A stretch of 39,849 nt of DNA from a virus. Shown in pieces: positions 18,979-25,456 of the stretch; positions within the stretch are counted from its first letter, which is position 1; each line of letters starts with the position of its first letter. The notes under the pieces are model-generated. The model saw only the letters and a program-made list of their open reading frames with translations, made no database searches and was not told the DNA's origin. A program made the position numbers and the translations under genes. The stretch lies in IMG/VR virus record IMGVR_UViG_3300042923_000504, positions 1 through 39,849 of that record; one strand, written 5' to 3'.

Positions 18979-21354
18979 TCATTTAGACCCCGAGCCAGAT
19001 ACAACAGTATTCAAATCAGTTACTGGAGCAGGTAGCTTCGTAATGAATCGACCATAACCATCTTTGCTTTTAATTAGATTCATCGAATGGTAACGTGGTA
19101 ATTTCAATAGGTCCTCTTCAACAAAAGGATATAATTCGCTTTTTAACTCCTTAAAATTTTCCTTATCACATCCACTAATTAACATGTAACTAGCATTAGC
19201 TGACCGTAATTCGTCACGGATATGCTTTATTTGATTTAGGTAATGACAGCTAATGATTGGTTTCATTCCAAACTTCGCCATTCGAGATAAGCGCTGTTTT
19301 AATAATTGCTCTGTGTTTTGCACTTGGTATAATTCATCGATGATTAAATTTACTTTTCTTTGTTTATCTCGATCAGGTATATTTTCGCTTCTCACCTGGA
19401 GCGCAAGGTAAATTTTAGTCATCCAGTAAGTTGTATACACATCACGTTCATTATCTGTGGAGAACATCGTTTCAGGCATTTTGATACAAATTAGCTGATT
19501 CTTTTGTACTTCCTCTACAAGATTGATATTGTTTTCAGTCCCTTTCTTGAGCATGAGCTCCATATAAGGATTATCTTTCAATTTGTTAAGTCGGCTAATA
19601 ATACCCTCCACAAGATGTAATTTTGTACCTTTCACAGCTCCTTCTTTGTCTCGATCATCTAGTTCTCTGAGATAACCAATGTATTCTTCCATATTTTCCA
19701 TTTGACTTGATGGAACCTTACTAATGTATTCAGCTCGCTTATTGTGGTTTTGCAATACAGCAAAAACATCTTTTACATTTCCAGCACTCAGGAATACTGT
19801 TAGAGCTGCACTTGTCATGAATCGATTCATACGGGCTGAGAATGTAGTGTCATCTGCATTAATGGAGTTTACTAGGGTGGTTAGTTGTGTAGTCATTTTC
19901 TTGGCATTAGCATAACGAATGAAAGGATCCGCGCTTGTTGGAATTTCGTTATATCCCATTCCCTGCAAAGTCTTAAAATCATGGCATTCAATATTTAGTA
20001 CTTTATCTGCTGGAAACAATGCGGATACTTCATCACTAAGCTCACAATTTTTAATGTAATCGAATAAAACCACACATTCATCATTCTTGAGTGCATCATA
20101 GGATAGATTTCCAATAAGAGTCGATTTACCAGCTCTGGTAGGTCCGATTAATACTAAAGTTAGTTGTTTGTATTCTTTATCTGTGGATAAGTACGCTTGT
20201 TTTTTATTTCCTCTAAATGTACTCTCCCCAATTCTAAACACACCTTTTTGTAAGTCCTCTGGTACTAGTGTTTCTTGAGTATCAATTTTTTCGATAAAAT
20301 TGTGCTTCTCTAAAATATCTCTTCCGGCCATACTGACAAAATTCTGTACCTCTTCATCCCCTACTTTATTTGTCTCAGCTCCCTTGATCAGATAGTCGGT
20401 AAATTTGAAGTCTGACTTTAATTTCTTAGGAACCAATCGATTATCCTCTGTAATGGTTTCAAAGGTTTGAGTCATACTTTTAGCATTGTTATGCTGCCGT
20501 AACTTATCCTGGCTTTCACTTAGGACCACAATTTGAGTATTTAAGATGGTTGCATTGGCTTTTCTTTGTGTTGATTTATTAATTTCTTTGCTGCCATTCA
20601 ATCGCTCAAGAGTGCGCTCCAGTAAATCGATGCTATTTTCACCTTTTTTATTTTTGTTTTCACCTGCAATTGCTTCGCCAATATCATCCACAACTGAAGC
20701 AAGTATTCCGAAAACAAACTTTAATACATAAGTAATTCCCATCTTATTTCTATCTGTTGGTAAGCTCTTTTTGACTTTACGAATAGTACCTTCATAAGAA
20801 CTACGCCAGGTGAATTGTGTGGTAGGAATGAAGTTGTAAAATACCCCTACTTTATCTCCTTCTTCCATAACATCCACAATATTCAATTTTGATTGGAGTA
20901 AATCTGAATCTCTGCGATCCACAGCTAAACTCAATCCATCTTCCTTCGTGTATACCATGTGATATTTTGTCGCAGATTCTGAGAAAGAGGGGAGCAACTC
21001 TACCTCTTTAATGGTAATATTGCTCCATACATCACTGATTTTTTCCTTTAAGAATGAATGGTGCTGTTTAGGTATGATGAAGTAGAATTCAACCTTTTTC
21101 TTCTCTATATACACGTAATAACTAACTTTCGGGCTTACTTCATAAGAATACTTGGTGCCGAATAGGAATTCTTTGCCTAGTAATTTAATTGCCCTAGCTT
21201 CTTCTTTCTTAATGTTCTGGAGTAGGTTCTTGTATAGTGATGAAATAGCTTTTGCGATTTTGTGGGTAGATTGATTGCGGATTGAATTATTAGGAGTAAG
21301 TTTAAGGTAGATATATTCCGGCTTGATCAGATTGAAATAATCGCTAAACTTCAT
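18979..21354 (-). CDS. HerA/FtsK/VirD4-type ATPase (791 aa)
   Basis: Large P-loop ATPase of the DNA- or protein-pumping superfamily. Walker A GPTRAGKST is near residue 405 in LTLVLIGPTRAGKSTLIGNLS; Walker B NLIIDELYQV is near 671; the sensor-like FGMKPIISCHYLNQIKHI is near 700. These match T4SS coupling/TraG-type and HerA-like enzymes. The N-terminal 200 residues are a separate beta-rich domain, followed by a hydrophobic stretch (about 207-228), which could anchor it to the membrane, and a charged linker. It is followed by a basic 52-residue protein and preceded by membrane and M23 genes. No relaxase is present. Many Bacillus phages carry an FtsK-like gene at this same spot between lysin and integrase, but not with these neighbours as far as I know. 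Confidence 0.8.
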   Translation of the reverse strand: MKFSDYFNLIKPEYIYLKLTPNNSIRNQSTHKIAKAISSLYKNLLQNIKKEEARAIKLLGKEFLFGTKYSYEVSPKVSYYVYIEKKKVEFYFIIPKQHHSFLKEKISDVWSNITIKEVELLPSFSESATKYHMVYTKEDGLSLAVDRRDSDLLQSKLNIVDVMEEGDKVGVFYNFIPTTQFTWRSSYEGTIRKVKKSLPTDRNKMGITYVLKFVFGILASVVDDIGEAIAGENKNKKGENSIDLLERTLERLNGSKEINKSTQRKANATILNTQIVVLSESQDKLRQHNNAKSMTQTFETITEDNRLVPKKLKSDFKFTDYLIKGAETNKVGDEEVQNFVSMAGRDILEKHNFIEKIDTQETLVPEDLQKGVFRIGESTFRGNKKQAYLSTDKEYKQLTLVLIGPTRAGKSTLIGNLSYDALKNDECVVLFDYIKNCELSDEVSALFPADKVLNIECHDFKTLQGMGYNEIPTSADPFIRYANAKKMTTQLTTLVNSINADDTTFSARMNRFMTSAALTVFLSAGNVKDVFAVLQNHNKRAEYISKVPSSQMENMEEYIGYLRELDDRDKEGAVKGTKLHLVEGIISRLNKLKDNPYMELMLKKGTENNINLVEEVQKNQLICIKMPETMFSTDNERDVYTTYWMTKIYLALQVRSENIPDRDKQRKVNLIIDELYQVQNTEQLLKQRLSRMAKFGMKPIISCHYLNQIKHIRDELRSANASYMLISGCDKENFKELKSELYPFVEEDLLKLPRYHSMNLIKSKDGYGRFITKLPAPVTDLNTVVSGSGSK

Positions 21355-21574
21355 AAGTAATCACCTGATGATTTTTAATCATTTCTAAAACTGAATCAAA
21401 TTCATGGAAGTCGTGCTTGGTAATCATTCCATCAATATACATTACAATAACTTCATTCCCTGTATTAAATGATACTGCTTCTTTATTTACTGAAATACGA
21501 GATACTTCACTTGGAAACAATGGTACAAAATTAACTGCTACACGGCTTTCATAATGACGATAATCTTTTAACAT
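21344..21574 (-). CDS. Unknown cassette protein (76 aa)
   Basis: The start is the ATG at 21572-21574 (MLKDYRHYESR); GGAGGG precedes it, and the longer frame to 21619 overlaps the M23 gene. It is a small alpha/beta protein with strand-rich middle (AVSFNTGNEVIVMYIDGMITKHDF) and a helix FDSVLEMIKNHQ. It overlaps the ATPase start by 11 bases, so the two are probably co-translated and may interact. Confidence 0.6.
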   Translation of the reverse strand: MLKDYRHYESRVAVNFVPLFPSEVSRISVNKEAVSFNTGNEVIVMYIDGMITKHDFHEFDSVLEMIKNHQVITYEV

Positions 21575-21575
21575 A

Positions 21576-22223
21576 TTAAATCCCTCCAAATAAATATTTA
21601 AGTAAAACATTAGCCACAATCAACACTCCTGCCCACCTGCCACCATCTCTCCAACCTGCAACTTTTAAGATAATTAGTACAGCAGCTCCTATTAATGTTG
21701 TACCTAGTAGTAAATCCTTTAGTGCATCCAGAATTCCTAGAGTAATATCCATAGTCATGTCAGCAGCTTTTTCTCTTAGCGTCTCACCTCCCCATCCCAT
21801 TAGCTTAGAAATCATACCTTGATGTACATCATTACCGCTTATTTCAGCTAATTTTTCAGCTAAAGGTGTTGGATCTGTAAACTGACCTTCAGGAGACTTT
21901 AAGCCAAAATGTAAATGAGCTCCTGTGGAATTTCCTGTATTACCGCTTATTCCAATCACCTCCCCAAATTTCACGTGTTCACCAACTTTAATGTTAGAAG
22001 CTACTTCATTCATGTGGCCATAAATTCCGCGACTGCCATCCGGAAATTGAATTGATAAACCTTTACCTATTGGACCTTCGCCTGTGAATACCTTATCAAT
22101 GACACCTTCACCTATTGCTCGTAGTGTTGTATTTTCAGGTATCGCTAAATCAATTCCTGTGTGCGGTTCCCAATTTCGAACAGGAGATAACTCTCCATAT
22201 TCGCCACTTAATCGAAATTTCAT
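21576..22223 (-). CDS. Membrane-anchored M23 (LytM-type) peptidase (215 aa)
   Basis: Peptidoglycan endopeptidase domain at the N-terminus (residues 1-125): His21 and Asp25 in HTGIDLA, His70 in YGHM and HLH at 103-105 complete the zinc site, so it should be active. There is no signal peptide. After an amphipathic stretch come two hydrophobic segments (LLLGTTLIGAAVLIILKVAGW about 168-188 and WAGVLIVANVLLKYLFGG at the end). With N-out insertion the peptidase would face the wall. In this cassette it could locally open peptidoglycan for an envelope-spanning machine, as VirB1-type hydrolases do. It could instead be a lysis or exclusion factor. Confidence 0.8.
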   Translation of the reverse strand: MKFRLSGEYGELSPVRNWEPHTGIDLAIPENTTLRAIGEGVIDKVFTGEGPIGKGLSIQFPDGSRGIYGHMNEVASNIKVGEHVKFGEVIGISGNTGNSTGAHLHFGLKSPEGQFTDPTPLAEKLAEISGNDVHQGMISKLMGWGGETLREKAADMTMDITLGILDALKDLLLGTTLIGAAVLIILKVAGWRDGGRWAGVLIVANVLLKYLFGGI

Positions 22224-22235
22224 AGGTTTTACCTC

Positions 22236-22634
22236 CTAAGCAGTTAATTCCATAAATATCTTATCAATTTCATCCATAGCCCACGGTAATCCAAACAATA
22301 ATAAGTAGACTAATAGATAACCAACAAATCCGCGTTTTGCTGAATCAAAGTCACCGTTAGCCATGTTCTTAATGGTATCGAATCCACCTTTGAAAATGAT
22401 GACCCATTTACCTACACTTAATAACTTTGCATATAATTTTTCCGCTCCTGCCTCAATACCACTTGAAGCGAAAGCATAATCAAAGCCACCACCAGCAACT
22501 AAGATAATAATTGTAGTACCCACAACTTTGTAAACAATTCCATACTTATCAAGATGACGTTTTACTTTTGTCTGAAATGATTCAGGCTCCTTACCATTCA
22601 AAAATTCTTTAACGGACATTCTCTGCTCTCTCAT
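22236..22634 (-). CDS. Small two-helix membrane protein, VirB2/TrbC-like in layout (132 aa)
   Basis: A basic N-terminal 35 residues precede a hydrophobic helix (VVGTTIIILVAGGGFDYAFA), a moderately hydrophobic middle (LLSVGKWVIIFKGGFDTI) and a second helix (GYLLVYLLLFGLPWAMDEI). The motif GDFDSAKRGFVGYLLVYL between the helices resembles small subunits of Gram-positive conjugation systems (VirB2/TrbC/Maff2-type), but sequence identity cannot be judged here. GGAGG lies nine bases before the ATG. A holin-like role is an alternative, though a proper holin-endolysin pair is present elsewhere. Confidence 0.6.
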   Translation of the reverse strand: MREQRMSVKEFLNGKEPESFQTKVKRHLDKYGIVYKVVGTTIIILVAGGGFDYAFASSGIEAGAEKLYAKLLSVGKWVIIFKGGFDTIKNMANGDFDSAKRGFVGYLLVYLLLFGLPWAMDEIDKIFMELTA

Positions 22635-22660
22635 TTAGACATACCTCCACAAATTTATTT

Positions 22661-22739
22661 TGGTTAATAACCACCTAGACAGGCATTTTTTCAATAAGGA
22701 TGGCATAAGCTGACGTAAAGGCGCGTCGGCTACCTAGCC
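22661..22739. promoter_or_regulatory. Structured intergenic segment in the cassette
   Basis: About 110 bp between the ribbon-helix-helix gene and the membrane-protein gene. It holds TGGTTAATAACCAC (22661-22674; a second copy lies at 22815-22828 inside the ribbon-helix-helix gene) and two adjoining GC-rich inverted repeats: GCTGACG/CGTCGGC (22709-22730) and GGCTA-CC-TAGCC (22728-22739). No gene is seen. It could be an operator plus RNA processing site, or an oriT-like element. Confidence 0.5.
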
Positions 22740-22744
22740 ACCGT

Positions 22745-22990
22745 CTAACCTAATTTTCTACAGTCAATTTTAATACCGCCATTTGAGGTCTTAACTACCT
22801 GCGCCATGTTCCCTTGGTTAATAACCACTGGAGCTGGCGCTTTTTTTATGCCATCTTCCATGTCTCGTTGAATCAATCTTTTAATGTAAGCTGAGAAATT
22901 CGGGTATTGTTCAATGTAAGATTTCATTTGCGCCTGGAACGGATCTAGCACGTTGAAGCTGACTGACTTGTTAACGATTTGTTTAGCCAA
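22745..22990 (-). CDS. Ribbon-helix-helix DNA-binding protein (81 aa)
   Basis: First gene of the leftward cassette. The N-terminus has the ribbon-helix-helix pattern: strand KSVSFNVL, helix PFQAQMKSYIEQY, then FSAYIKRLIQRDMEDG. The start is TTG at 22988-22990 after GGAGGTG. Such proteins act as autoregulators, partition proteins or relaxosome accessory factors. Three TAACTGGT repeats lie just upstream (23020-23078) and TGGTTAATAACCAC sites lie in and after the gene, so autoregulation is likely. Confidence 0.7.
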   Translation of the reverse strand: MAKQIVNKSVSFNVLDPFQAQMKSYIEQYPNFSAYIKRLIQRDMEDGIKKAPAPVVINQGNMAQVVKTSNGGIKIDCRKLG

Positions 22991-23019
22991 GAATCACACC
23001 TCCATAAATATTTAGTTAG

Positions 23020-23078
23020 TAACTGGTTTGTATTTGAAGGATTTTCCTTAACTGGTAAAGAAGTAATTACTAACTGGT
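23020..23078. repeat. Three TAACTGGT repeats in divergent control region
   Basis: TAACTGGT at 23020-23027, 23049-23056 and 23071-23078, all in the same orientation, between the leftward ribbon-helix-helix gene and the rightward XRE gene. The ACTGGTTA core overlaps the motif of the two TGGTTAATAACCAC palindromes in the cassette. Probable operators controlling both directions. Confidence 0.62.
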
Positions 23079-23170
23079 TAATACACTATACGCGGATGCC
23101 TATAAAAAATGTATGTCCATCTAAAAAAAAATTAACATTAAGTAAAAATATTTTAACGGAGGGTAAAAAA

Positions 23171-23371
23171 TTGGAATTAAAATGCAACCTAGCCAATATT
23201 ATGTCAGTGCAAGGACGGTCTCAAAAATGGTTGGCTGATAAAGTGGGAGTGAGTATGGCTACAATCAGTCAAATCAAACAAGAGAAGAGATTACCCACAT
23301 TACCAGTAGCATTTCGTATTGCAAAAGTATTAGAGGTAAAGATTGAAGATTTGTGGGAAGAAATTAAATAA
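23171..23371 (+). CDS. XRE regulator, TTG start (66 aa)
   Basis: Small YgzD-like Cro/CI-family protein. The start is TTG at 23171 with ACGGAGGGT upstream; the longer frame to 22979 passes through the operator region. The HTH is SQKWLADKVGVSMATISQIKQEKRLPTLPVAFRIAKVL, ending VKIEDLWEE. It reads away from the ATPase cassette and is followed at 12 bp by a membrane-protein gene. It may act on the divergent cassette promoter or on its own operon. Confidence 0.72.
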   Translation: MELKCNLANIMSVQGRSQKWLADKVGVSMATISQIKQEKRLPTLPVAFRIAKVLEVKIEDLWEEIK

Positions 23372-23383
23372 GGAGGAATTGTT

Positions 23384-24187
23384 GTGAAGTATTATCAAAG
23401 AAAATGGTTTGCGGTATTGCTATTAATCTTCTTTGCTCCAGTAGGTGTATTTTTGATTTATAAGTACGGACATTTTAAAAGGAAAACAAATTTAATTTTA
23501 TCGATTATTTTTGGATTGTTTTTCTTATCTGTAGTTATCAATGGTGGGAACACTGCAGAAGTATCAAATGAGGTACCTAAAGAAAAAGCTACACCAGCTA
23601 CAGCTAATGTAGAAAAAACTGAGGAAGAAATAAAAGCAGAGAAATTAGCAGTTGCTGAAGCGAAAGCTAAAAAAGAAGAGGAAGCAAAGTTAAAAGCCGA
23701 AGCTGAAAAAAAGAAAAAAGAGGAAGAATCAGCCGTAAAAAAAGAACAAATCAAAATATCCTATACAAAGGAAATTAAGCCTAGAGTCAATCAATACAAC
23801 CAAGCTTATGATGAAAACTGGGAGAAGATTTGGAAACCGACTATGGATGCTATTGGTAAAGGTAGCAACGATTATTTAACAGCTTATAATAACATGCAAG
23901 CACTAAAAGATAACTATGAAGGTGGAAGAATTATCTCGTTGGATCCCGCAAAAGGAATGTCCAAAGAAGATAAAAAGTTATTGAAAACGTATAGTGAAAA
24001 AATGGGAGAGGCTTTTACATTTAGAGTGATGGCAGTAGACATTGCTCAAGATGCTTTTAACATTGGTGACATAACTCCAGAACAAGCTAATAAAATGCAA
24101 ACTTATGTTCAAATGGCTGACAGTAGTATGATTGAAGCTGCTGCAGCAATTACAACATTAGAATTTAACCTAGGAATCGAAAAGTAA
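23384..24187 (+). CDS. Membrane protein with coiled-coil and C-terminal domain (267 aa)
   Basis: Two N-terminal membrane helices (about 8-28 and 36-54) precede a low-complexity Glu/Lys/Ala coiled coil (about 80-125) and a helical C-terminal domain (130-267). The C-terminal part would be outside or inside depending on topology; both termini on the same side is likely. It lies between the XRE gene and a bidirectional terminator, in the region where lysogen-expressed genes occur. Superinfection exclusion is a possible role, but nothing proves it. Confidence 0.65.
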   Translation: MKYYQRKWFAVLLLIFFAPVGVFLIYKYGHFKRKTNLILSIIFGLFFLSVVINGGNTAEVSNEVPKEKATPATANVEKTEEEIKAEKLAVAEAKAKKEEEAKLKAEAEKKKKEEESAVKKEQIKISYTKEIKPRVNQYNQAYDENWEKIWKPTMDAIGKGSNDYLTAYNNMQALKDNYEGGRIISLDPAKGMSKEDKKLLKTYSEKMGEAFTFRVMAVDIAQDAFNIGDITPEQANKMQTYVQMADSSMIEAAAAITTLEFNLGIEK

Positions 24188-24192
24188 TATAT

Positions 24193-24222
24193 AAGCCCCT
24201 CCACAATTGGAGAGGCTTTTTC
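24193..24222. terminator. Bidirectional terminator between accessory operon and endolysin
   Basis: AAGCCCCTCC and GGAGAGGCTT arms around ACAATT, followed by a T run on the plus strand; the stem is equally good leftward. It ends the rightward accessory operon and the leftward late operon. Confidence 0.82.
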
Positions 24223-24921
24223 TTATACTTCAATAATGTGTACGATACTCCAACCATACTTTTGTTTAATTTCAGCAGCTGCCTTTTCTGCAACTTCGAT
24301 TGGCATTGAACCCGTTTTTATATAAGCTTTCTTACTGGTTTTAATTACTGGACTGAAATCACGATAAGCCCAATTCATATCCACGTGGCCATTTATGCCA
24401 GGAACAATTCCTTTTGACGTATGTTGCCAAATGTCCGCGGATCTTCCTAATGTGGAATTATAACGAGCTACCCACAAAGGAATATCTTTTAATCGACTTT
24501 CGTCGAGATTGGTTTCTAAAAAGGATTTACCGCTATATAGAATAACATTACGTTTTGCATGTTTTAAAACGTCCAGAAAAGCAATTGCAGCATCGGTTAA
24601 TACCTTTTTACCTGCTTTCTTTTTATCCTCTTCTAGGTCCAATACAAGAGGGTAGGAAAGGTTTACACTGGATACTGTGGAAAGAAAATGTCTAGCCTCT
24701 ACAATTGCTTCAGCTACAGTACTAAATTTAGCATAATGGTAGGCACCTGTTTTAATACCAACAGCATTAGCGCCTTCCACATTTGTCTTAAACTTAGAGT
24801 CTACGAAACTAAAACCCTCTGAAGCTTTAATAAATGCAAATTTGATTCCATCAGTAGCAACCTTTTTCCAATCAATATGACCTTGATGATGAGATACATC
24901 AATACCTTTTATCTGAGTCAT
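24223..24921 (-). CDS. Endolysin, GH25 muramidase (232 aa)
   Basis: Cuts the peptidoglycan glycan backbone at lysis. The GH25 fold is clear: GIDVSHHQG with Asp8, IKFAFIKASEG, AYHYAKF, VLDLEED with the DxE catalytic pair (about 94-96), and DIWQHTSKG. A short C-terminal tail (about 195-232; YIKTGSMPIEVAEKAAAEIKQKYGWSIVHIIEV in part) is not LysM or SH3b and may be a small cell-wall-binding module. No signal peptide; export depends on the holin. It overlaps the holin gene by 4 bases. Confidence 0.9.
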   Translation of the reverse strand: MTQIKGIDVSHHQGHIDWKKVATDGIKFAFIKASEGFSFVDSKFKTNVEGANAVGIKTGAYHYAKFSTVAEAIVEARHFLSTVSSVNLSYPLVLDLEEDKKKAGKKVLTDAAIAFLDVLKHAKRNVILYSGKSFLETNLDESRLKDIPLWVARYNSTLGRSADIWQHTSKGIVPGINGHVDMNWAYRDFSPVIKTSKKAYIKTGSMPIEVAEKAAAEIKQKYGWSIVHIIEV

Positions 24922-25328
24922 TTTCGTTCATCCTTCCCTTTCAGGACCACAATCGCATTTTTGATTTGTTCTGGAACAGGTAAACCTATTCTTCCTGCAT
25001 TTTCAGTAATGCTTAGGATTTCATTAACAGCATAAAACACAATGACCATTGTCATGATTAGAGCTTTTGTCTCCAATCCACTTTCGATGAGTAGTAGATC
25101 AATGAGGTGAGCAACAGCAACCATTAAAAAGATAAAAACCTTCCTGGCAATACCAATCATCCCTATTCTGCTTTTTAATTCACCTTCGATGTATCCAGCA
25201 ACCATGCCTGTTGAATAATCAATACAGGATAATGTAAGTAGTATTGATAATAATATGGTCCAATCACCGTAAATAAACTGTACTAAACCAGCTAAAAGGG
25301 CTGTTAAAAATTGAAACGACTTTTCCAT
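24918..25328 (-). CDS. Holin, phi29/TcdE-type (136 aa)
   Basis: Forms membrane lesions that release the endolysin. Three to four hydrophobic segments are visible: FLTALLAGLVQFIYG, WTILLSILLTLSCIDYSTGMVAG, RKVFIFLMVAVAHLIDLLLI and ALIMTMVIVFYAVNEILSITENAG, with a short charged C-terminus (KGKDERK). The layout fits the phage_holin_4 family. It is immediately upstream of the endolysin with an ATGA overlap. A terminator lies between it and the propeller gene. Confidence 0.87.
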   Translation of the reverse strand: MEKSFQFLTALLAGLVQFIYGDWTILLSILLTLSCIDYSTGMVAGYIEGELKSRIGMIGIARKVFIFLMVAVAHLIDLLLIESGLETKALIMTMVIVFYAVNEILSITENAGRIGLPVPEQIKNAIVVLKGKDERK

Positions 25329-25345
25329 TGTTTCACTCTCCCCGA

Positions 25346-25375
25346 AAATAAAAAGAGGACTGATAAACAGCCCTC
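25346..25375 (-). terminator. Intrinsic terminator before the holin gene
   Basis: Leftward GAGGGCTG, 5-base loop, CAGTCCTC, then TTTTTATTTTC. It lies between the tail-propeller gene and the lysis genes, so lysis-gene transcription needs read-through, antitermination or an own promoter. Confidence 0.8.
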
Positions 25376-25456
25376 ATTCTTACTAAATTCTTACTTAATT
25401 TATATTATTTTCTTACTCTTATTGTCTCACATACGAACGCCGTTAGTGTTACTAAA

